Positions 52,196 through 59,637 of a stretch of 64,000 bases of DNA are shown here, in pieces (the first letter of the stretch is position 1; each line of letters starts with the position of its first letter). The notes under the pieces were generated by a model. The model did no database searches. It was not told the origin of the DNA and saw nothing but the letters and a program-made list of their open reading frames with translations. The stretch is from positions 7,130,001 to 7,194,000 of the forward strand of contig NZ_JAUSRB010000002.1 of assembly GCF_030811595.1 (NCBI RefSeq). Reading direction: 5' to 3'. A program made the translations under genes and the position numbers. This DNA is from Streptosporangium brasiliense. Its GTDB lineage: Bacteria; Actinomycetota; Actinomycetes; Streptosporangiales; Streptosporangiaceae.

Positions 52196-52888
52196 TCAGG
52201 ACGTGTACGCGTGCTGCAGCAGGATGTCCGCCAGCGCCTGCGGTGCGGTGACCATGGCGTCGTGGCCGACGTCCAGGACGGTGGCCGCCCAGCCGTTCTC
52301 GTCCGCCAGCCGCGCGAACGGCATGGGGCCGCCGGGTGTGCAGAGCACCGCTCGGCACGCGATCGCGTCGACGGCCCCGGACAGCCGGGTCGGCTCGGAG
52401 AACGTTCGCCGGGGGTGGGCCGTCAGCCGGGGCTCCAGCCATGCCACCTGATCCGGTTCCGTCACGCCGACGGCGGCCGCCGGGGAGGGCGGGATCATGC
52501 CGTCCACGGTGACCGACTCGATCCAGTCGAGGAAGAACGCGGGAGCCAGATCGTCCAGCGACTCCCCGTCCCGGCCCGCCCAGGCGTCGACCATGACGAT
52601 CTGGGAGACGCGTTCCGGCACACGGTCGGCGGCCTCGCGCACGACCAAGCCGGCGTAACTGTGCCCGACGAGCACGACATCCCGCAGATCCTCATACCTC
52701 AGCAGGCCCAGCAGGTCGTCCACGTGCGTCCGCAGGCCGATCTCGGGGCCGGCCAGGTGGGCCCGCTCGCCGAGACCGGTCAGCGTCGGAGTGTGGACCT
52801 CATGGCCGGCCTCTCGCAACCGCGCGGACACGTGCCGCCAGCACCAGCCGCCGTGCCAGGCCCCATGAACCAGCACGTACGTTGTCAT
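52196..52888 (-). CDS. alpha/beta hydrolase (EstC / methyl-salicylate-esterase-like)
   Basis: 230 residues. TTYVLVHGAWHGGWCWRHVS is the oxyanion signature of this subgroup, VVLVGHSYAGLVVREAADRV the nucleophile elbow (GHSYAG), and TVLDVGHDAMVTAPQALADI the catalytic His (GHD). It is a small esterase related to plant MES and EstC proteins. Its ATG overlaps the preceding stop (ATGA), placing it third in an operon with a quinone-reductase-like gene and a truncated SnoaL-like gene. Confidence 0.92.
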   Translation of the reverse strand: MTTYVLVHGAWHGGWCWRHVSARLREAGHEVHTPTLTGLGERAHLAGPEIGLRTHVDDLLGLLRYEDLRDVVLVGHSYAGLVVREAADRVPERVSQIVMVDAWAGRDGESLDDLAPAFFLDWIESVTVDGMIPPSPAAAVGVTEPDQVAWLEPRLTAHPRRTFSEPTRLSGAVDAIACRAVLCTPGGPMPFARLADENGWAATVLDVGHDAMVTAPQALADILLQHAYTS

Positions 52889-53094
52889 CGCGCCACCGCC
52901 TTCGCCTGCTTGCGCCAGGCCGCGGCGGTCTGTCGGGCGACCTCATCGATGCCGGTCGCCGCTGCCTGGAACGCGATCGTCTCGAAGACGGTGTCCGGGC
53001 TGCAGTACCGCAGAGCCGCCTGGATATCGGCGCGGCTCTTGGCCTGCGCGTAAGCCCGGACCACGTCAGCCGGTGTGGTGTGCTGTTCCGACAC
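52885..53094 (-). CDS. short SnoaL/NTF2-like protein, C-terminus missing
   Basis: 69 residues from GTG 53094 (AGGAGGAGCA upstream). PADVVRAYAQAKSRADIQAA, LRYCSPDTVFETIAFQAAAT, GIDEVARQTAAA is the first half of a SnoaL-type polyketide-cyclase fold (normally ~130 residues). After GIDEVA the family should continue with a strand-rich half, but the gene ends. The ends are tidy (good ribosome-binding site, ATGA overlap with the next gene), so an in-frame deletion is more likely than random decay. It may fold only as a dimer or be non-functional. Confidence 0.7.
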   Translation of the reverse strand: MSEQHTTPADVVRAYAQAKSRADIQAALRYCSPDTVFETIAFQAAATGIDEVARQTAAAWRKQAKAVAR

Positions 53095-53103
53095 TGCTCC
53101 TCC

Positions 53104-54051
53104 TCAGTCCATCTCGCCGACGGCGAGCACAACCTTGCCCTTGGTACGCCCCGAGCCGACGAGGTCGTGCGCCTCGGCCGCCTCCGCCAGCGGGAACACC
53201 GCGTCGACGTGCACCTTCAACCACCCCTCGGTCACGAGGCCGGCCAGTGCGTCGAGCCCGGCGCCGTCGGGATCGACGAGGTAGGCCGCGGCACGCACGC
53301 CGAGCTCGTCGGCGCGCTCGTGGAGCCCGGGGGTCCAGGCCGCCTGCCCGCTGACCAGGACGCCGCCCGGCCGCAGGCACTCCAGTGCCTTGAGCCCGGC
53401 CTCGCCGCCGAACATCTGGACGACGACATCCATGTCACGCGCCGCGGCGGACACCTCTGTCGTGGTGTGGTCGATCACTTCGTCCGCCCCCAATCCGCGG
53501 ACGAAGGCATGTTTGGCGGCGCTCGCGGTGCCGGTCACATGGGCGCCGCGGGCTTTGGCGATCTGGACCGCCAGGTGTCCCACGCCCCCGGCCGCGCCCG
53601 CCACGAGGATCCGCTGTCCCGGGGCGACGGCGGCGACCTCGGTGAGCATCTGCCACGCCGTCAACCCGGCGAGCGGCAGCGCCGCCGCCTCGGTGAAGCT
53701 CAAGCCCTCCGGCATACGGGCGAAGTGGCGGGCGGGGGCGGTGACGTACTCGGCATAACAACCCGCGGCCCGGGGGAACCACGGCATCCCGAACACCCGA
53801 TCGCCGGGCCGGAACCGGGTGGTGCCGTAGCCGGTCTTCACCACCGTCCCCGCGACGTCCCAGCCGTTGATGAACGGCAGGTCGAGCACCCGGTTGTACG
53901 CCTGCCCCCGGCGCGTGAAGACGTCCACCGGATTGACCGCGGCCGCCATGACCCTGACCAGCACCTCGCCGAACACCGGCGCAGGCTCCTCCACCTCGAC
54001 CAACGCCATGGTCTCGGCCTCTCCCCACGCCGACTGCTGTATCGCCCGCAT
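53104..54051 (-). CDS. zinc-independent quinone reductase-like dehydrogenase
   Basis: 315 residues from ATG 54051 (AAGGGG upstream). MRAIQQSAWGEAETMALVEV, AAAVNPVDVFTRRGQAYNRV, GWDVAGTVV, ILVAGAAGGVGHLAVQIAKA and GADEVIDHTTTEVS are the medium-chain QOR/zeta-crystallin motifs, without zinc ligands. It reduces quinones or enones with NADPH. It leads an operon with the SnoaL-like and esterase genes. A perfect ACATACA-TCA-TGTATGT palindrome 41 bases upstream is the likely operator. Confidence 0.92.
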   Translation of the reverse strand: MRAIQQSAWGEAETMALVEVEEPAPVFGEVLVRVMAAAVNPVDVFTRRGQAYNRVLDLPFINGWDVAGTVVKTGYGTTRFRPGDRVFGMPWFPRAAGCYAEYVTAPARHFARMPEGLSFTEAAALPLAGLTAWQMLTEVAAVAPGQRILVAGAAGGVGHLAVQIAKARGAHVTGTASAAKHAFVRGLGADEVIDHTTTEVSAAARDMDVVVQMFGGEAGLKALECLRPGGVLVSGQAAWTPGLHERADELGVRAAAYLVDPDGAGLDALAGLVTEGWLKVHVDAVFPLAEAAEAHDLVGSGRTKGKVVLAVGEMD

Positions 54052-54092
54052 GACCGCCCCTTCAGGTGATGGTGACGCCGGCGACAATACAT

Positions 54093-54109
54093 ACATACAT
54101 CATGTATGT
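54093..54109. promoter_or_regulatory. operator palindrome upstream of the quinone-reductase operon
   Basis: ACATACA-TCA-TGTATGT, perfect 7-3-7, inside a CATA-rich run unusual for this DNA. Candidates to bind it are the TetR protein at 51277 or a distant regulator. Confidence 0.65.
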
Positions 54110-54325
54110 AAATGCGGAGAGAACGACCTGAGAGTGCCTGGGTCGCGAGAAGCCATCGGACCCAGCGAAGGGACGACGATCCGCGACGACGGCCCCTCTC
54201 GGCGACGACACCCAGCCGTACGACCCTCCGGTGAGGTCGTGCAGTTTTCCCGGCTCAGCGCCTCAAAGATCGATCCATGACCACCCTCCCCCACACCTCG
54301 GCCGGATCCGTCTTCTCGCGCCTAA

Positions 54326-54361
54326 TTGACAGCATGTTGTCATTGTGACAAGATGCTGTCA
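54326..54361 (+). promoter_or_regulatory. MarR operator fused to a leaderless promoter
   Basis: TGACAGCATGTTGTCA (54327-54342), TTG, TGACAAGATGCTGTCA (54346-54361): arms match at 15 of 16 positions. TTGACA (54326-54331) and CAAGAT (54349-54354) are 17 bases apart and the start site falls on the ATG at 54361. Confidence 0.85.
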
Positions 54362-54978
54362 TGAACAAGATCTACCACGCGGTATACGAGACCATGGCGG
54401 ACTGGGAGACCGGACACGCCACCGCCCACATCAGAAACGGTCACCACCACAGGGACCCCGGCCGCTACGAGCTCGTCACCGTCGGTCTCACGACCGACCC
54501 GATCACCACCATGGGCGGCCTGCGCGTCACCCCCGACATCTCGCTCGACTCCATCAAGGACGCGGCGATGCTCATCCTGCCCGGCGCCGCACTCTGGGAC
54601 GAAGGTGACGGACTCTCCCCCTTCGCCCGCAAGGCCCGCGACCTGCTGGAAGCGGGCGTGCCGGTCGCGGCCATCTGCGGCGCGACGGCCGGGCTGGCTC
54701 GCGAAGGGATCTTCGACACTCGGGGCCACACCAGCGCCGCGCTGCCGTACCTGCAGGCGCAGCAGGGCTACGGCGGCGCGGAGCGCTACGTCGAAGCGCC
54801 CGCCGTGACCGACGGAGACCTCATCACGGGCACCCCCACCGCACCGGTCGACTTCGCCCGCGAGATTTTCGCCAAGCTGGACCTGTACACCCCCCAGGTG
54901 CTGGACGCCTGGTACCGGCTGTTCGCACACAACGACGCCTCGGCCTTCGAAGCGCTGATGGCACCATCGGACATATGA
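54361..54978 (+). CDS. DJ-1/PfpI-family glutamine amidotransferase-like protein
   Basis: 205 residues. IYHAVYETMADWETGHATAH, then AAMLILPGAALWDEGDGLSP and AGVPVAAICGATAGLAREGI with the nucleophile-elbow Cys (ICGAT) are DJ-1/ThiJ/PfpI features. Members act as chaperones, deglycases or amidases; exact activity cannot be read. The ATG is the last base group of a perfect MarR operator, and the stop overlaps the MarR gene (ATGA), so the pair is a self-repressed, stress-inducible operon. Confidence 0.92.
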   Translation: MNKIYHAVYETMADWETGHATAHIRNGHHHRDPGRYELVTVGLTTDPITTMGGLRVTPDISLDSIKDAAMLILPGAALWDEGDGLSPFARKARDLLEAGVPVAAICGATAGLAREGIFDTRGHTSAALPYLQAQQGYGGAERYVEAPAVTDGDLITGTPTAPVDFAREIFAKLDLYTPQVLDAWYRLFAHNDASAFEALMAPSDI

Positions 54979-55418
54979 GCAAGACAGGAGATCTGCTGTC
55001 GGAGGCCGCGCTCACCGTCTACCGCCTCAACGGGCAGTTCCTCGGCGCCGGCGACACGCTCGCCAAGCCGGCGGGGATGACCGTCGCCTGGTGGCAGGTA
55101 CTGAGCGCGGTCCCCGACAAGCCCATGTCCGTGGCCGAGATCGCCCGGCTCCGCGGGCTGACCAGGCAGGGCGTGCAGCGGACCGCCGATCTGCTGGTGG
55201 ACCAGGGCCTGGCCGAGTACGAGCCCAACCCCGCCCATCGCAGGGCCAAGCTGCTGCGGCCCACCGCGAAGGGCATGGCCGCGATAGAGCGGATCGACCC
55301 CGACCTGGAAGCACTGGCGGACCGGGTGGTGGACGAGCTCGGCCTCGACGGGCTGAAGCAGGTCATCGAGGCGCTCAAACAGCTCTCCGCCGCCCTCGAC
55401 CAGGTCACTCGTCAGTGA
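54975..55418 (+). CDS. MarR-family repressor
   Basis: 147 residues. AEIARLRGLTRQGVQRTADL and LVDQGLAEYEPNPAHRRAKL, LRPTAKGMAAIERIDPDLEA form the MarR winged helix with its wing (NPxHRRAKL). It is translated with the DJ-1-like gene and most likely binds the 35-bp inverted repeat at that gene's start. The ligand is not inferable. Confidence 0.93.
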   Translation: MSKTGDLLSEAALTVYRLNGQFLGAGDTLAKPAGMTVAWWQVLSAVPDKPMSVAEIARLRGLTRQGVQRTADLLVDQGLAEYEPNPAHRRAKLLRPTAKGMAAIERIDPDLEALADRVVDELGLDGLKQVIEALKQLSAALDQVTRQ

Positions 55419-55476
55419 GCGTCACATCGCCCCACGCCGTCCCCCAACCGATCGGCGCGGCGTCCACGGCCCCGCC

Positions 55477-55600
55477 GAAGGCGGACGCCAGGTCCGCCTC
55501 ACCGCCTGGCGCATCCCCACCGACCACCTGCGCGACGGCCGCCCCGCCGACCAGCGCTCCCCTCTCCCGGCCATACCAACCTTCCGGGAAGGGGTGCGCC
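55477..55600 (+). pseudogene. duplicated fragment of a pentapeptide-protein gene
   Basis: These 124 bases align without gaps to 35628-35751 inside the pentapeptide gene at 34890; by eye about nine of ten bases are identical. The frame is preserved (EGGRQVRLTAWRIPTDHLRD, GRPADQRSPLPAIPTF), but flanking coding is gone. It is a relic of a third family member. Confidence 0.75.
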
Positions 55601-55627
55601 CTTGGGCCACGATGGTAGACACGGGTC

Positions 55628-56176
55628 ATGCGGCCCAGACCAGGTCAAGTTCTGCACTTCTCCGAGGACCCGGAGATCACCCGATTTGTCCCCCACGTGG
55701 CAACCACCGCACAAGAACCGGAGGCATATGTGTGGGCTGTGTCGGCCGATCGCTGCCCCGACTACTGGTTTCCCCGCCAGTGCCCGCGCGCCATGGCCTG
55801 GACCGTGCCGGACACGACGGACGCCGACCGGGAACGGATCATCGGTGCCGGCTGCGGGCGGCGCATCCATGCGATCGAGTACGGCTGGCTGGAGGCGTTC
55901 TTGACCGTGCGCCTGTACGGCTACCGCCTGCCCGCCGAGAAGTTCGTCCCGATCGGTGAGCCGGTGCCGAACGCGATGGTCGCCACCGAGCCCGTCGAAC
56001 CGCTCGGCCCGCCCGAACCGGTCGGCAGCCTGCTCCAGCTGCACGAGGAGGCCGGGATCCAGCTCAGAGTGCTGGACAACCTCTGGGCGTTTTGGGATGC
56101 GGTGACCACCAGCTCTCTGGGCTGGAGCGGCATCCGCCTGCGCAATGCCCGCCCCAGGCCGGCCAGAACAGGCTGA
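55628..56176 (+). CDS. DUF6886-family protein
   Basis: 182 residues: VLHFSEDPEITRFVPHVATT, EAYVWAVSADRCPDYWFPRQ, CPRAMAWTV and WLEAFLTVRLYGYRLPAEKF match DUF6886, a conserved actinobacterial/Firmicutes protein of unknown function. The family is normally one domain of this length. It stands alone between the pentapeptide relic and the cytochrome-b-like gene. Confidence 0.8.
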   Translation: MRPRPGQVLHFSEDPEITRFVPHVATTAQEPEAYVWAVSADRCPDYWFPRQCPRAMAWTVPDTTDADRERIIGAGCGRRIHAIEYGWLEAFLTVRLYGYRLPAEKFVPIGEPVPNAMVATEPVEPLGPPEPVGSLLQLHEEAGIQLRVLDNLWAFWDAVTTSSLGWSGIRLRNARPRPARTG

Positions 56177-56410
56177 CGCCCCCGACGCCCACGTCCCGGT
56201 GGTCGCTCCCCCACCGGCAGCGGAGGCCGGCCGCTAGACCTAGCGGGTCCCCTGGACCCTGACCCCCCGCCCACCTGCGTTCCAGCACCTGGAGGGCATC
56301 GCGCCGAGGCCGGTCAGGCCTCAGGACCCGTGCGACAGTCCCGGCTCGGGAGGCGGGTGACACTCCGGCTAGCTGACCTGTTGCTCTCCGACGCCTATTG
56401 AATCGGAAAC

Positions 56411-57013
56411 TTGTGGTCCGGTAAGAGGTCGGTGGACGAGCGGCTCATCTCCTGCTTCGTGATCGTCGTGCTCACCGGTGCTTTCCTGGCGTTCTTCCAC
56501 ACGCCGAGCGACCAGGTGAGCCATGACGGCGCCCAGGTGATCTATGACGGCTCCTACGAGCCGCTGCGCGGCGTCATGATGGCCGAGGCCTATGCCTCGG
56601 CGCTGCAGCTCAGCTTCGACGTGGCCGGCGGCGTGCTCGTGCAGCTGCTTCACCAGTGGTCGTCGGTGCTCCTGCTCGCGGGGATCGTGGTGCGCACGGC
56701 GCTCAGCGGCGTGTTCCTCCGGTGGCTGCCCGGGATCGCGCTGCTCGGCCTGGGGGCGCTCAACATGGTCATCGGCTTCACACTGGCCGGGGAGCCGTTC
56801 GCCGAAAAGACCATGGGGGGCGTGCCGGCCCTGTGGCGGTACGGCGCGCACCTGCTGCTGGCGCTCGCCATTGCGGCCGCTGCGGTGCTCGCCTGGCGAC
56901 AGGCGGGCGGTCGACGCCCCAGGGCGCTCCACGTCGTGGTGATCTGCCTGGGGCTCGTGCCGCTGCTGCTTGTGGGGGCTGTCGTAGCCCCCGGTTGGAG
57001 TGTTCACAAGTAG
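56411..57013 (+). CDS. orphan QcrB/cytochrome-b-like membrane protein without haem ligands
   Basis: 200 residues from TTG 56411 (GTG 56432 possible). Four spans. The section YDGSYEPLRGVMMAEAYASA and LQLSFDVAGGVLVQLLHQWS closely parallels the first half of actinobacterial QcrB (YNGSY.PL.GV....AYAS...SFDV.GG...Q.HHWA). But the haem-binding histidines are mostly gone: HH reads HQ, and the His 14 residues later is Arg. There is no second half and no bc1 genes nearby. It probably cannot carry the two hemes and may be a repurposed or relict subunit. Confidence 0.65.
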   Translation: MWSGKRSVDERLISCFVIVVLTGAFLAFFHTPSDQVSHDGAQVIYDGSYEPLRGVMMAEAYASALQLSFDVAGGVLVQLLHQWSSVLLLAGIVVRTALSGVFLRWLPGIALLGLGALNMVIGFTLAGEPFAEKTMGGVPALWRYGAHLLLALAIAAAAVLAWRQAGGRRPRALHVVVICLGLVPLLLVGAVVAPGWSVHK

Positions 57014-57044
57014 ATCCGGCCTGGGGTGGAGCAGGCATTGAGAA

Positions 57045-57077
57045 GATCGCTTCCCGGCATCTCTGTGATCGTTTCCC
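57045..57077. repeat. dispersed two-unit repeat, copy 2
   Basis: GATCGCTTCCCGG (57045-57057) and TGATCGTTTCCC (57066-57077), the same words and spacing as 18303-18335. It sits 38 bases before the histidine phosphatase gene. Confidence 0.6.
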
Positions 57078-57114
57078 GGGGTTATGAGGGTGTCGGCTCG
57101 GTATATTCCCTGAG

Positions 57115-57636
57115 ATGTTGCTCTTGGTCCGCCATGCCATGCCTGCCTACGGTCCGACCGTCCCACCGCACGAATGGCCGCTCGGCACTGAGGGGTGGCA
57201 GGCGGCTCAGCGGCTGATCGCCCGTCTGCCCAAAGACGCCTGCCTTGTCTCCAGCGACGAGCCGAAGGCCTGGCAGACTCTGGGCGGCGACGACACGGTC
57301 ACGCGTGATCGACGGTTCAACGAGGTCACCCGCGTGGAGCCGTGGGAGGGTAACTACCGCGAGTTGCGGCGCGCCTATGTGGAAGGCGCGGATCATGCTG
57401 ACTGGGAGCCGCGGGCCGAGGTCGCCAAGCGCTTCGACGATGGGATCACCGAGCATCTCGCACTTGCCAGCGGGCGCCCACTCGTGGTGGCGGCACATGG
57501 CATGGCGATGACTGTTTGGGTGAAGGTGCGCCTGGGCCTGCAGAGCCCTGGCGACTTCTGGGCGGACCTCCGCTTTCCTGATGCGCATCTCGTTGATCTG
57601 GACTTGGGTACCGTCGAGCGAGCCTTGGCCCTCTGA
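57115..57636 (+). CDS. histidine phosphatase superfamily protein
   Basis: 173 residues. It begins LLLVRHAMPAYGP (the RHG motif as RHA), and has LVVAAHGMAMTVWV with the second catalytic His; VEPWEGNYRELRRAYVEGAD contains the acid region. This is the branch-1 phosphoglycerate-mutase-like fold; the small size suggests a generic phosphatase. Both catalytic histidines and the Arg are present. It follows the dispersed repeat and has no operon partner. Confidence 0.85.
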   Translation: MLLLVRHAMPAYGPTVPPHEWPLGTEGWQAAQRLIARLPKDACLVSSDEPKAWQTLGGDDTVTRDRRFNEVTRVEPWEGNYRELRRAYVEGADHADWEPRAEVAKRFDDGITEHLALASGRPLVVAAHGMAMTVWVKVRLGLQSPGDFWADLRFPDAHLVDLDLGTVERALAL

Positions 57637-57867
57637 ACATCACCGGAAGGCCTCCGTCCGTAATTCGGCGACGGTGACGTCGACCGCGGTCCCTATGGCG
57701 CCCTGGCGCGGACACGGAGGTTCCGCGGGGCTCTCACCCCGTACGGTGGTCTCCCCTTTCGCTGGAATGCCCGGGGGGGACGGTCCTTATCGCATGATCC
57801 CTGGCCGTCGCCGGGTGAGCGGCGCGGTGAGGTCGGGAATCCGCTAGCGTACTGAGCGGCGAAACTG

Positions 57868-58045
57868 TTGCAAGGTGCCTCGCGTCGGTGAGGAGAATCG
57901 GGAAGCCGGTGTGATTCCGGCACGGGCCCGCCGCGGTGACCGGGGAGCCGCCGCCCACGCGCGCATGCGCAGCCACTGGCCCGCGAGGGCTGGGAAGGCG
58001 GGTGGTCAGGCGTCGATCCGGGAGTCCGAAGACCGGCCTTGCGCT
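57868..58045 (+). promoter_or_regulatory. cobalamin (adenosylcobalamin) riboswitch
   Basis: The conserved order is present: AAGGTGCC (57872-57879), GAGGAGAATCGGGAAGCCGG (57889-57908), TGTGATTCCGGCACGGGCCC just after, CGCGGTGAC, the GCCACTGG box (57974-57981), GGGAAGGCGGG, and AGTCCGAAGACCGGCC (58023-58038). A small hairpin GCCCC-TTGAA-GGGGC follows at 58050-58064, 24 bases before the bluB start, and could act in the expression platform on translation. Confidence 0.92.
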
Positions 58046-58087
58046 CACAGCCCCTTGAAGGGGCACGAACGCAGCGGGAGCCTGCCC

Positions 58088-58786
58088 ATGGACAGCCAGC
58101 TTTACGACGTCATCCACCGCCGCCGTGACGTGCGCGCGCAGTTCACCGGTGAACCCGTCCCCGACGAGGCCCTGCACCGGATCCTGTCTGCGGCCCACGC
58201 CGCGCCCAGCGTCGGTCTCTCCCAGCCCTGGGACTTCATCGTCGTGCGCGACCCCGCCGTCCGCGCCGCGTTCCACGGACACGTCCAGCATGAACGCGCG
58301 GTCTTCGCCGCGACCCTTGACGCCTCCGCCGTACGGCGGTTCGCCCGGATCAAGATCGAAGGAGTGCTGGAGTCCACACTGTCGATCGTGGTCACCTATG
58401 ACCCGGATCGGGGCGGCCCCACCGTTCTCGGCCGCCACGCCATCGCCGACGCGGGCCTGTACTCGGTGTGCCTGGCCATCCAGAATCTCTGGCTGGCCGC
58501 CACCGCCGAGAATCTCGGTGTCGGCTGGGTGTCGTTCTACCGCGAGCCGTTCCTGAACGACCTTCTCGCCATCCCCGCGCCGATCCGCCCCGTCGCGTGG
58601 CTGTGCGTGGGGCCGGTGACCCACCTGGAGACCGCCCCCGACCTCGAGCGGAACGGCTGGCGGGATCGGCGCCCCCTGTGGGCCGCCGTCCACCACGACC
58701 GCTGGAGTTCCGGTCTCCACGGCCGCCCTCATCCCGATCGAGCCGAACGCTCCTCCACGCATCCCGATCGAACGGGAATGAGCTGA
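58088..58786 (+). CDS. bluB: 5,6-dimethylbenzimidazole synthase (BluB)
   Basis: 232 residues from ATG 58088 (GGGAG upstream). LYDVIHRRRDVRAQFTGEPV, RILSAAHAAPSVGLSQPWDF, VLGRHAIADAGLYSVCLAIQ, NLWLAATAENLGVGWVSFYR are BluB motifs of the nitroreductase fold; BluB cleaves FMN with O2 to make the lower ligand of B12. It follows a cobalamin riboswitch directly, which settles the assignment. No other cobalamin genes are in the window, so it is an isolated, B12-regulated unit. Confidence 0.93.
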   Translation: MDSQLYDVIHRRRDVRAQFTGEPVPDEALHRILSAAHAAPSVGLSQPWDFIVVRDPAVRAAFHGHVQHERAVFAATLDASAVRRFARIKIEGVLESTLSIVVTYDPDRGGPTVLGRHAIADAGLYSVCLAIQNLWLAATAENLGVGWVSFYREPFLNDLLAIPAPIRPVAWLCVGPVTHLETAPDLERNGWRDRRPLWAAVHHDRWSSGLHGRPHPDRAERSSTHPDRTGMS

Positions 58787-58882
58787 ACGCTCCTCCACGG
58801 ACGACGGCCTTCCCCGCCTTTCGGGACTTCGCGGGTTCCTCTCGTGACTTTTCGCGGATGACCGGCGATCCGGCCGCCCGGA

Positions 58883-58968
58883 AACGCGTCGCGTCACGCC
58901 GGTGTGATCACGGTTCAGACGGCTCGCCCACCTCGGCGACCAGCTGCGAGACGGTGACGCGACGCGTT
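58883..58968. repeat. perfect 15-bp inverted repeat between convergent genes
   Basis: AACGCGTCGCGTCAC (58883-58897) and GTGACGCGACGCGTT (58954-58968) with 56 bases between, between the ends of bluB and the MarR gene. The right arm abuts the MarR stop. Terminator or small mobile hairpin. Confidence 0.6.
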
Positions 58969-58969
58969 C

Positions 58970-59506
58970 TCAGCATGCGCCGGTGGCGGAGGTGTCCGGC
59001 CCCGTGTCGCCGAGGGAGACGAGCAGGCGGCGCAGGAGCACGGTGATCTGGTCGCGGTCGGCGGAGCTCAGGCCCTCCAGGAGCCGCCGCTCGTTGGCGA
59101 CGTGATGCTCGACGAGCCTGTTGACCAGGCTCAGCCCTTGATCGGTGAGGGAGATCAGGACGCGGCGCCGATGGGCCGGATCGACGGCGCGGTCGACCAG
59201 GCCCTTTTTCTCGAGCCGGTCGATGCGGTTGGTCAGGGCGGCCGAGCTGACCATCGCCGCCGTGCTGAGTTCGCCGGCGTTGAGGACGTGGGGAGGCCCG
59301 GAGCGCAGCAGGGTGGCCAGCACATCGAACTCCCAGGGCTCGATGTCGTACGCGGACAAGTGGTCCCTGATGGCGCGTTCGAGGAGGCGGGAGACCCGGG
59401 ACAGGCGACCGATGATCTCCATCGGTGAGCAGTCCAGATCGGGGCGCGCCGTCTGCCACTGGCTGATGATCACGTCCACTCCGTCGTGGAGTCCGTCGGT
59501 CGTCAT
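58970..59506 (-). CDS. MarR-family repressor
   Basis: 178 residues. IGRLSRVSRLLERAIRDHLS, NAGELSTAAMVSSAALTNRI, DRLEKKGLVDRAVDPAHRRR, VLISLTDQGLSLVNRLVEHH are canonical MarR helices and wing. It is divergent from the epimerase gene; the intergenic DNA has matching palindromes, so it is probably the local repressor. It ends next to the perfect inverted repeat shared with bluB. Confidence 0.93.
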   Translation of the reverse strand: MTTDGLHDGVDVIISQWQTARPDLDCSPMEIIGRLSRVSRLLERAIRDHLSAYDIEPWEFDVLATLLRSGPPHVLNAGELSTAAMVSSAALTNRIDRLEKKGLVDRAVDPAHRRRVLISLTDQGLSLVNRLVEHHVANERRLLEGLSSADRDQITVLLRRLLVSLGDTGPDTSATGAC

Positions 59507-59562
59507 CGTGAGTCCTGTCCTGAGCTGTCCTGAGCGTGGCTTTGTACAGAGGCTAACACTTA

Positions 59563-59625
59563 GACATCGAAGGATTTGACACTTGCGAACGCAGTGATTT
59601 AAGTTTTCGACATCGAAATTTTCGA
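59563..59625. promoter_or_regulatory. MarR operator sites and promoter of the epimerase gene
   Basis: TTTCGA-CA-TCGAAA (59605-59618) is a perfect palindrome, followed by TCGAAATTTTCGA (59613-59625). The half site GACATCGAA also occurs at 59563-59571. TTGACA (59576-59581) and TTAAGT (59599-59604) are 17 bases apart, so the downstream sites would block transcription. Confidence 0.75.
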
Positions 59626-59637
59626 GGGGAGACTTTG

